A DNA stretch of 52,004 nucleotides from Zoogloea oleivorans (GTDB lineage Bacteria > Pseudomonadota > Gammaproteobacteria > Burkholderiales > Rhodocyclaceae): assembly GCA_030157785.1 (NCBI GenBank), contig JAOAUC010000038.1, forward strand, positions 1 through 52,004, read 5' to 3'. A model generated the notes under the pieces. The model saw only the letters and a list, made by a program, of their open reading frames with translations, made no database searches and had not been told where the DNA came from. Positions within the stretch are counted from its first letter, which is position 1, and each line of letters opens with the position of its first letter. Of this stretch, positions 45,123 to 52,004 are shown piece by piece. The position numbers and the translations under genes were made by a program.

Positions 45123-47054
45123 ATGTCCCTGTTAAGACGGCTGTGGATCAGTGTGGTGGTGGCGATGGGGGTGGTGCTCGCCGGCGCGTTTACGGTGAGT
45201 CTGCTGACGGCCCGCTCCTATTTCGAGCAGCAACTCCAGGCACAGGCCGGCGACGGTGCGGTGTCGCTGGCCCTGTCCATGTCCCAGCAGAGCAAGGATG
45301 TGGCGACAATGGAGTTGCTGGTGACCGCCCTGTTCGACGGGGGGCACTACCGGCTGATCCGTTTTGCTGATACGAGCGGCAAGGTGCTGGTGGAGCGTTC
45401 CCAGCCCGACGGCGCAGAGGGGGTGCCCGGCTGGCTGGTATCCCTGCTGCCGATGGAGGCCCGCCCCGGCCAGGCGCTGGTGAGTGACGGCTGGCGCCAG
45501 ATGGGGCAGGTGACGGTGGTTGCGGCCCGGGGCTACGCCTACCGCGCGCTGTGGCGGGGCATGTTGCAGCTGGGCAGCCTGATGCTGGCCATCGGGCTGT
45601 TCTGGGCGATGGGCGTGTCGGCCTTGCTGCGCTGGGTACGCCGCCCGCTGGAGGAGATGGCCGAGCAGGCGGAGGCCATCGGTGCCGGCCAGTTCCGGGT
45701 GCTCGACGAGCCCAAGGTGGTGGAGCTGCGCAGCATGGCTCGCGCGCTCAACCGCATGTCCGAGCGGGTGCGCTCGCTGTTTGCCGAGCAGGCCGCGCGG
45801 ATTGCCGGCTTGCGCGACGAGAGCAGCCACGATGCGGGCACCGGGCTGCTCAACCGAACATATTTCAACGGCGAGCTGCGGCGCGTGCTGTCCGATGCCG
45901 ATGTGCCGCCGGGCGGTTGCCTGGGGGTGTTGCGCATCGCCGACCTGGTGACGCTCAACCAGCAGCTTGGACGAGTGCGTACCGACGAGTGGCTGGCGGC
46001 GGTCGGCGAGGCGCTGAAAAGCACTTTTGATGGCGGGGACGATATCTCTCTGGCTCGTCTTGGCGGGGCCGAGTTCGGCATTCTCCTGCCGGGCGTTGAG
46101 CTTGGCGCTGGCCGGGGCTTGCTGGAGCGGGCCTGCAGTGCGGTGGCGGCCCTTGATTTGCAGGTGGGCGTGGCGCGAGGCCTGCGGATGGATGCTGCCG
46201 TGGTGGCCTACCGACGCGATGACAAGCCGGGCACTTTGCTGTCGCGAGTGGATTCGGCGCTGATGCGGGCCCAGGCTGAGGGCGCCGTGGTGGCCGAACC
46301 ACATGGCGCGCCGCTGCCGATTCCGGCTCCCGGCGAGGGGCGCTGGCGGGAGATGCTGGAGGGCGCGCTGGCGCACCACGAGTTCACGCTGATCAGTTAC
46401 CCGGTGCTGGCTTGTGATGGCGGCCTGATCCATCGGGAGTTCATGTTGCGCTTACCCGCACCCGATGGCGGCGCAGTTCTGACTGCCGGGCAGTTCATGC
46501 CGGCGGCAGTGCGCGTCGGCCTGGCCTCGGCCTGCGACCTGGAGGCGCTGCGGCTGGGCATTGCCAGCCTGGCCGCCTCGCCCGATCCGATTGCCATCAA
46601 TGTGGCGCCGCGCTCGCTCATCGAGCCGGGTTTCCTCGACAAGCTGGACGTGCTGCTGGCGATGGCCGGGGCTGACGCAGGTCGCATTGCAGTGGAAGTG
46701 AGCGAGCGTGGGCTCGACGCCAACCTGGCTGGCCTGGAGGCGCTGGCCGAGGTGTTGGCGCGTCATGGGGCGCATCTGGGCATTGAACACTTTGGCCGCC
46801 AGCTGGCCGCCCTGCCACGCCTCTACGCGCTGCGCCTGGCCTACCTGAAGCTGGATGGCAGTTTCGTGGCAAGTCTGCATGAGGACGTCGGTTTGCAGCG
46901 TCTGGTGAAGGCGATTGTGGATGTGGCGCGCGGGCTGGATGTGGTGGTGTACGCCGAGCAGGTGCACAGTGCCGAGGAGTGGGCGGCGGCGGCGCACCTG
47001 GGGGTGAGCGGCATGACCGGGCCGGAGGCCTCGCGACGGCTGGCAAGTCGCTGA
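45123..47054 (+). CDS. lapD: LapD-type c-di-GMP receptor with degenerate GGDEF and EAL domains
   Basis: A 643-residue inner-membrane protein. Order: first helix (LWISVVVAMGVVLAGAFTVS), periplasmic LapD/MoxY-like domain (about 30-150), second helix (LGSLMLAIGLFWAMGVSALL), HAMP (about 173-225), GGDEF (about 235-380) and EAL (about 395-640). The GGDEF signature is LGGAEF and the EAL motif is EFM in HREFMLRLP; LGIEHFGRQ stands where active enzymes have DDFGTG. Both domains should therefore be inactive but the EAL can bind c-di-GMP. In the known scheme, bound LapD captures LapG through its periplasmic domain. AGGAAGAG-type ribosome-binding sequence precedes the ATG. A strong terminator follows. 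Confidence 0.94.
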   Translation: MSLLRRLWISVVVAMGVVLAGAFTVSLLTARSYFEQQLQAQAGDGAVSLALSMSQQSKDVATMELLVTALFDGGHYRLIRFADTSGKVLVERSQPDGAEGVPGWLVSLLPMEARPGQALVSDGWRQMGQVTVVAARGYAYRALWRGMLQLGSLMLAIGLFWAMGVSALLRWVRRPLEEMAEQAEAIGAGQFRVLDEPKVVELRSMARALNRMSERVRSLFAEQAARIAGLRDESSHDAGTGLLNRTYFNGELRRVLSDADVPPGGCLGVLRIADLVTLNQQLGRVRTDEWLAAVGEALKSTFDGGDDISLARLGGAEFGILLPGVELGAGRGLLERACSAVAALDLQVGVARGLRMDAAVVAYRRDDKPGTLLSRVDSALMRAQAEGAVVAEPHGAPLPIPAPGEGRWREMLEGALAHHEFTLISYPVLACDGGLIHREFMLRLPAPDGGAVLTAGQFMPAAVRVGLASACDLEALRLGIASLAASPDPIAINVAPRSLIEPGFLDKLDVLLAMAGADAGRIAVEVSERGLDANLAGLEALAEVLARHGAHLGIEHFGRQLAALPRLYALRLAYLKLDGSFVASLHEDVGLQRLVKAIVDVARGLDVVVYAEQVHSAEEWAAAAHLGVSGMTGPEASRRLASR

Positions 47055-47061
47055 AGACGTT

Positions 47062-47100
47062 AAAAAGGGAGGCCCCATGACGGGGCCTCCCTTTTTTTTT
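47062..47100. terminator. Bidirectional terminator between lapD and the RTX adhesin gene
   Basis: AAAAAGGGAGGCCCC-ATGA-CGGGGCCTCCCTTTTT forms a strong hairpin flanked by A and T runs, between the convergent lapD and adhesin genes. Confidence 0.93.
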
Positions 47101-47115
47101 ACCTTGGTATCAGGC

Positions 47116-50100
47116 TCAGTCGGCGCTGAGCTTGCCCTTGGTAAGCAGGTCCTGAATGATCTGCGAGTCGGTGGCGAGGGCGCCGCCGTTGGTCAGATCG
47201 ACCCCTTGCAGAACGACCTTCTGGTCGGTGGCACCGGCAGTGAAGGTACCACCGGTGTAGCCGCCGGTGCTGCTGACATGCACCACCGTGTCGGACCCGG
47301 ACTTCTCGAAGTGCAGGTAGCTGCCCAGGTTGCCGGTGGCGTTGCCGGTGTGGCTTTCGCCCTGCAGCAGGTCGCGCAGGTCAAGCACATCGCCGCCGTT
47401 GATGGCGCTGGCCTTGTTGAAGTCGGTGATGGCGTCCACTGCCGGCTTTGCCGTTGTCCCTGCATCGCCCAGGCTCCACTTGAAAGTGTCGGAGCCTAGT
47501 CCGCCGGTGAGGGTGTCATTGCCCGCGCCGCCGGCGATGAGGTCGGCGGCACCACCGCCAAGGATGGTGTCACTGCCACTGCCGCCGTAGATGGCGTCAC
47601 GCCCGTCACTGCCGGTGATGTGGTCGTTGCCGGCCGAGCCGGTGAGTTCCTGGCCGGTGCGGATCAGCCAGTGACCGTTCTGATTCGGGTCCTCGATGAT
47701 GTCCTGCAGCGAACTGAGGGTCGGCGCGCTGGTGGGGGTGAAGAGGGCGAAGTCGTCGGTGCCGAGGGTCTTGTAGCTGCTGTCGGGCTCGCTGCTCAGT
47801 TTGACTTCGACGCGCAGGCGGGCGTTGCCGCCCTGTTCCCAGTAAAGGATCTCGATCGGCTGCAGGCCGCTCGCCAGGCTGACACCGGTGTAGGTGCGGG
47901 CGGTGGGTGACTGGATGTCGTCGAACATGGCCACCGTCTTGCCGGCGATGTTGAGGCGGAAACCGTCGTCTGCGGTGACACGGATGTCGTAGGTGCCGCC
48001 AGTCAGGTTGACCAGGCCGACCATGCGCAGACCCGAGTCGGTGGTGTTGCCGATGCCGGTGGTCGTCTTCAGGGTGCTGGCATCGGCGCCGGTGGTGCCG
48101 CCGCGCAGGAAGTTGTACAGCGCGCCGGTATTGACGGCCAGGTCGGTACCCAGAACCGGGTTGGCGCCGAGGTTGCCATTGACCGCACCGACGGTGGTGC
48201 TGCCGGTGGTGTAGCCAAAGCCGTAGTCGAGCTTGTCGGCGCTGAAGGTGGCGTCGGCACCGCTGGCCGTGGCGGCATTGTAGGTGCCCACCACGGTCTG
48301 ACCGCTGCGGCTGTCGATGATGCCTACCATGTCGGAGACGTGGTCCAGGTTGCCGTACTTGGTGTCGTCGGCATGGACGCGGGTATTGGCCGCCCCGCTG
48401 GTTTCGTTGTAGCCGTAGTACTCACCGGTCAGGCCGAGATTGCCATCGGCGATGGCGGTGGTGGTGCTGGCCAGGTTGGCGACGTTTTCGGCGGCCCGGC
48501 TGACGTTGAAGGTGACGCTGGAGCTGGCGGTGTCGCCGTCCCGGTCTACCAGCACGAAGGAGAAGCCGTCGGTGATTGCCGAGGTGACGGTGGCGACCGG
48601 TGTGTAGGTGTAGCTGCCGGTGTTCAGGTTCATGACGAGCGTGCCACCCGTCGCGGTGAGGATCGTGATCTGGTGGCTTGCGGCGTCGTAAGTGCCATGG
48701 CTGGTGCCACCGGTGACCGTCACGCTGCCGCTGCCGACCGGGTTGTAGGTGTAGGTGACACCATCCTGCGTGATCGAGCGGATGTTGCCGCCGTCGGCGC
48801 CGAAGCCGGTTGTGCTGCCGAGCAGGCCGCCGGACAGCAACTCGCCGCTGGAGGGCTGGGGCACGGTGGTTTGCAGGGCATTGGCCAGATTGTTGAAATC
48901 GGTGATCACCTGGCCGTTGAGGTTGGTATTGGTGACACCGTTATAGGCGATCGGGTCGAGGGGGGCCTGGGTGGCACCGGTGCCCATGCCAAGGGCAAAG
49001 CTGGTGATCTGGTTGTTCTGCAGGAAACCCTTCCACGCAGTTTCGTCCGCGCTGCCGATTGCGGTGCCCGAGTTGGGCTGGCCGTCGGACAGGAAGTAGG
49101 CGATGTTCTGCCCGGAGGCCAGCTTGCCGGTTGCCACGAAGGCACTTTGACCGGCGGCGAGGGCGGCGTCGTAGTTGGTGCCGCCGGTGGCCGAAATGGC
49201 CGCCAGCTGGGCCTTGGCCTCGGCCACGGTGGTCCAGGTGCTGCCAATGGCGGAGGCCGTGCTGCTGAAGGTGACCAGGCGGACCCGCACCTCGCCGAAG
49301 CTGTCATAGCTGTCGAGCAGCGAGTTGAGGGCGCTGATCGCCGACTCCATGCGGCTGCTGCCGCCTACGCCATCGGAGCTGACCATGCTGCCGGATATGT
49401 CGAGCATCAGCAGCAGGTTGGTGTCCACCGGTGCGACGGCGATGGTCTGGGTGACCGCGGCTGCCGTGGGGGCGTCGTCTTCGACATTGACCGTCAGGGT
49501 GCTGGTGGTCGTGGTGATGTTGTCGGTGACCTTGACCCCGATGGCGATGCTGCGCAGATCTTCCTGGGTGGTGTCGGCGTGGTCGATGGGGCCTGAGAGC
49601 TTGACCGAATAGCTGCCGTTGTCGGCGATCGTGGCGCGCAGGATTTCGACGCCGCCGGCACTGCCGATGAGGGTGTGGGTGCCGCTGCCGCTCCAGGTGA
49701 TCGCGACGCCGCCCGAGCTGAGGGCCGTGGTGGGGGCCGTCAGGGTGGCGGTGAGGGCGTTGCCGTCCGCATCCGACAAGGCGATCAGGCCGCTGGCGGT
49801 GGTCAGGTTGGTGGTGTCGGTGCTGCCCGTAGTGTCGGCGACGCCACCGGCGAGGCCTTCCTCGGAGACATTAACGGTGGCGCTGCCCACCACCGGTGCG
49901 TCGTTGGTGCCGGTGACGGTGATGGCCACTTCCTTCAGCGTGCCGTCGGCGCTGGTGACGTTGATGCGGTCGACCACCTGCTCGCCCTGCTTGAGGCCTT
50001 GTACGTTGGCGGCGCTGTTGTTGAGGGTGTAGGCCCAGTTGCCGTTGGCCTGAAGGGTCAGGCTGCCGTAGGTGCCGGTGAGGGTTTGCGGCTGGAAGCC

Positions 50101-52004
50101 GGACTGGCCGGCATCGGCGTCGGCAATCGTCAATGCGCCGCTGGCGGTGGTGGTGCCGTCTTCGACGACATTGCCGGTGGCCACACCGCCGATGATCGGG
50201 GCGTCGTTCCTGCCGCTGACGTCGATGGTCAGGGTGGTGGTGGCAGTGCCGCCGTTGCCGTCGGAGACGGTGTAGGTGAATACGTCGCTGGCCGACTGGC
50301 CGAGGGTCAGTGCCTTGGCGTCGCTGTTCGGGACGTAGGTGTAGCTGCCGTCCGGCTTGATCTGCAGGCTGCCGAAGTTGCCGGCGATGCTGGTGCCGCC
50401 GGCGGCAACGGCGAGGTCGGTACTGCCGGCTGCAATGCGGGTGACCAGCAGGGTGCTGCTGTCCACGTCGCTGTCATTGACGAGTACGCCACTGCCGGCC
50501 GCGCGGATGAGAGCGGTGTTCTGGTCGGTGCTGCCGGTGTCGGCGATGGCGACCGGCGGGTCATTGACCGCCGTGACACTCAGGTTGGCGGTGCCCTGGC
50601 TGGATGTGCCGCCGTTGTTGTCTGTGGCAGTGAAGTGGAAGCTGGTGTTGCCGTTCCAGTTGGCGTCGGGTTTGAAGTACAGCGTGACCGAGCCGGCGGT
50701 GGCACTCAGGGCTGCGCCGGCGCTGACCGGCTGGGTCATGGCTGCGTCGCGGTACAGGGTGCCGTGGGCGGGCAGATCGGCCAGGCTCAGGCTGGTGACG
50801 GTGCCATCCACGTCGGCGCCGGTGAGGGTAACCGGGATCGGGGCCGCCGGGTCTTCGCTGCCGGTGGCGCTGGCATTGGTGACGGTCGGCACTTCGTTGC
50901 TGCCCTGCACGGTGATGCTGACGTTGCGGGGGGTGCCGTCGGCACTGGTGACCGTGAAGGTCTCGGTGCGGACTTCACCTTCCTTGAGCGCCTGCACATT
51001 GGCATCGCCGTTGTTTAGGGTGTAGACCCACACGCCGTTGGTGCCGATGGAGAAGCTGCCGTAGGTCCCGGTGGCGCTGGCCGGCTTGAAGGTTGTTGCG
51101 CTATCCACGTCGGTGGCCGACAGGGTGCCGGTGGCGGTGAGCTGGGCGGTGACGTCTTCCTTGACGATGCCAGTGGCCGTCCCGCTGATAACGGCGGCGT
51201 CGTTGGCGCCGGTGACGGTGATCGACAGGGTGGCGCTGGCGGTCAGGCTGCCGTCGCTGACCTGGTAGCTGAACACGTCCTGGACGCTGTCGCCGGTGTT
51301 GAGCGCCTGGGCGGCAGTGCCCGGGGTGTAGGTGTAGCTGCCGTCGGCGTGGATCAACAGGCTGCCGTAGGTGCCGGTGAGGGTTACGCCGCTGCTGCCC
51401 GGGCTGGCGAAGGCGCCGGTGGTGCCGCTGCGGGCACCGGAGACGGTCAGCGTCGGGCTGTCGATATCGCTGTCGTTGGCAAGTACGCCGGTGACGGCGG
51501 TGCGGCTGACGGCGGCGTCTTCGGTGGTGCTGGCCACGTCGTTCTCTGCGCTGGGGGCGTCATTGACGGCGAGCACGTTGACGGTGGCCGTGGTAGTGGC
51601 AGTGCCGCCATGACCGTCGGAGATGCTGTAGGTGATGCTGACGGGGCCGGTGACGTTGGCGGCCGGGGTAAAGGTGAGGGTGCCGTCGGCATTGACGATG
51701 ACCACGCCCTTGGCCGGATCGACGCTGGCGCCGGTGACGCTGAGCACATCGCCGCTGTCCGGGTCGGTGTCGTTGCCGAGGACGGCGAACTTGACCGGGG
51801 TGGCTTCGTTGGTGGTGGCACTGTCCGGGTTGGCGACGGGGCCGTCGTTGGTGCCCGTCAGGTTGATGGTCAGCGTGGTGGTGGCTGTACCGCCCTGGGC
51901 ATCGGAGACGGTGTAGCTGAAGGTATCGACGGCCTTGGCGTTGGCGGCCAGGCTGTTGTCGGTGGCGGCGTAGGTGTAGCTGCCGTCGGCGTGGATGGTC
52001 AGGC
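47116..52004 (-). CDS. Giant RTX adhesin, LapA-like (partial, runs off the right edge)
   Basis: The C-terminal 1629 residues of a larger protein; the frame stays open to the window edge. Going toward the C-terminus: tandem VCBS/cadherin-like repeats (52004 to about 49450) with recurring [23 protein letters not shown] and TGTNDAPV; a von Willebrand A domain (about 49435-48870) with the MIDAS motif DISGS, the Thr of ATGGTNYD and the Asp of LSDGQPNSG; a PA14-like region (about 48445-47745) with [10 protein letters not shown] and [13 protein letters not shown]; six RTX nonapeptides ([18 protein letters not shown] and similar, about 47645-47480); and a type I secretion signal region to the end. 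The retention module cut by LapG would be at the N-terminus, outside the window. Transporter genes are not in view. Confidence 0.93.
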   Translation of the reverse strand, partial: LTIHADGSYTYAATDNSLAANAKAVDTFSYTVSDAQGGTATTTLTINLTGTNDGPVANPDSATTNEATPVKFAVLGNDTDPDSGDVLSVTGASVDPAKGVVIVNADGTLTFTPAANVTGPVSITYSISDGHGGTATTTATVNVLAVNDAPSAENDVASTTEDAAVSRTAVTGVLANDSDIDSPTLTVSGARSGTTGAFASPGSSGVTLTGTYGSLLIHADGSYTYTPGTAAQALNTGDSVQDVFSYQVSDGSLTASATLSITVTGANDAAVISGTATGIVKEDVTAQLTATGTLSATDVDSATTFKPASATGTYGSFSIGTNGVWVYTLNNGDANVQALKEGEVRTETFTVTSADGTPRNVSITVQGSNEVPTVTNASATGSEDPAAPIPVTLTGADVDGTVTSLSLADLPAHGTLYRDAAMTQPVSAGAALSATAGSVTLYFKPDANWNGNTSFHFTATDNNGGTSSQGTANLSVTAVNDPPVAIADTGSTDQNTALIRAAGSGVLVNDSDVDSSTLLVTRIAAGSTDLAVAAGGTSIAGNFGSLQIKPDGSYTYVPNSDAKALTLGQSASDVFTYTVSDGNGGTATTTLTIDVSGRNDAPIIGGVATGNVVEDGTTTASGALTIADADAGQSGFQPQTLTGTYGSLTLQANGNWAYTLNNSAANVQGLKQGEQVVDRINVTSADGTLKEVAITVTGTNDAPVVGSATVNVSEEGLAGGVADTTGSTDTTNLTTASGLIALSDADGNALTATLTAPTTALSSGGVAITWSGSGTHTLIGSAGGVEILRATIADNGSYSVKLSGPIDHADTTQEDLRSIAIGVKVTDNITTTTSTLTVNVEDDAPTAAAVTQTIAVAPVDTNLLLMLDISGSMVSSDGVGGSSRMESAISALNSLLDSYDSFGEVRVRLVTFSSTASAIGSTWTTVAEAKAQLAAISATGGTNYDAALAAGQSAFVATGKLASGQNIAYFLSDGQPNSGTAIGSADETAWKGFLQNNQITSFALGMGTGATQAPLDPIAYNGVTNTNLNGQVITDFNNLANALQTTVPQPSSGELLSGGLLGSTTGFGADGGNIRSITQDGVTYTYNPVGSGSVTVTGGTSHGTYDAASHQITILTATGGTLVMNLNTGSYTYTPVATVTSAITDGFSFVLVDRDGDTASSSVTFNVSRAAENVANLASTTTAIADGNLGLTGEYYGYNETSGAANTRVHADDTKYGNLDHVSDMVGIIDSRSGQTVVGTYNAATASGADATFSADKLDYGFGYTTGSTTVGAVNGNLGANPVLGTDLAVNTGALYNFLRGGTTGADASTLKTTTGIGNTTDSGLRMVGLVNLTGGTYDIRVTADDGFRLNIAGKTVAMFDDIQSPTARTYTGVSLASGLQPIEILYWEQGGNARLRVEVKLSSEPDSSYKTLGTDDFALFTPTSAPTLSSLQDIIEDPNQNGHWLIRTGQELTGSAGNDHITGSDGRDAIYGGSGSDTILGGGAADLIAGGAGNDTLTGGLGSDTFKWSLGDAGTTAKPAVDAITDFNKASAINGGDVLDLRDLLQGESHTGNATGNLGSYLHFEKSGSDTVVHVSSTGGYTGGTFTAGATDQKVVLQGVDLTNGGALATDSQIIQDLLTKGKLSAD

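Noticed and set aside
48340..51018. Long plus-strand frames within the adhesin gene
   Set aside because: They are complements of repetitive Thr/Gly/Asp codons in the adhesin and have low-complexity products.
47116..52004. CRISPR or tandem DNA repeat array
   Set aside because: The repeated sequence is in-frame protein repeats (VCBS/cadherin-like and RTX) of variable spelling, not identical direct repeats with spacers.

Overview
The window is a gene-dense, GC-rich stretch of bacterial chromosome with no tRNA, rRNA, insertion sequence, prophage or CRISPR array that I can see. Gene content and order (rpsP-rimM-trmD-rplS, ilvIH-ilvC-pssA-leuA, xseB-ispA-dxs, holC-valS, lptFG divergent from pepA, DUF3106/DUF3619 proteins beside a sigma factor) fit a betaproteobacterium. 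The isolated soxYZ pair, the roadblock/GTPase cluster and the Lap adhesin system make a member of the Rhodocyclales (Azoarcus/Thauera/Zoogloea-like) the best guess; the order-level call is inference.

Layout. 1-3.2 kb: end of an unidentified gene, then sixA, a CYTH-CHAD polyphosphate-type protein and soxYZ on the minus strand. 3.2-8.1 kb: a stress-flavoured block, with a YihY membrane protein and a holin-like membrane protein divergent from a hemerythrin and a large-subunit catalase. 8.1-10.2 kb: a palindromic repeat element, moaC, and an M48 periplasmic protease. 10.2-14.7 kb: a tightly overlapping seven-gene minus-strand operon encoding two roadblock-type proteins, a COG2229/MglA-like GTPase, an Aer-type PAS protein, a PhnD-like binding protein with no signal peptide, a protein with a pseudo-receiver-like start and one unknown. 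It reads as a cytoplasmic GTPase signalling module and is the strongest candidate for an undescribed system. 14.9-24.8 kb: tusA, valS, a hypothetical, holC and pepA, then lptFG, then a sigma-factor/DUF3619/DUF3106/RDD operon. 25-31 kb: branched-chain amino acid synthesis (ilvI, ilvH, ilvC, leuA) with pssA embedded. 31-34.7 kb: DUF2069, a WrbA-type quinone reductase, a second YihY protein and a large PilZ-like protein. 34.9-37 kb: the ribosomal operon rpsP-rimM-trmD-rplS. 37-41 kb: folE2, dxs, ispA and xseB on the minus strand. 41.1-42.2 kb: a Rieske oxygenase. 42.3-52 kb: a Lap-type adhesion locus.

In the Lap locus, a TolC-like outer-membrane channel gene (LapE-like) carries an in-frame TAA at codon 125. 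It is divergent from lapG (periplasmic cysteine protease) and lapD (degenerate GGDEF-EAL c-di-GMP receptor). These face the 3' end of a giant RTX adhesin with VCBS/cadherin-like repeats, a von Willebrand A domain, a PA14-like region and RTX nonapeptides, which runs off the right edge. In the known Lap scheme c-di-GMP-bound LapD sequesters LapG so the adhesin stays on the cell surface; the stop codon in the channel gene raises the question whether secretion is intact here.

Six clear hairpin terminators, three good promoter candidates and several perfect inverted repeats in intergenic regions are listed. Many long antisense reading frames are GC-driven shadows and are left out. No gap between genes exceeds 300 bases; the largest (44113-44407, 14656-14895, 4894-5151) contain the inverted repeats described and no gene I can support.
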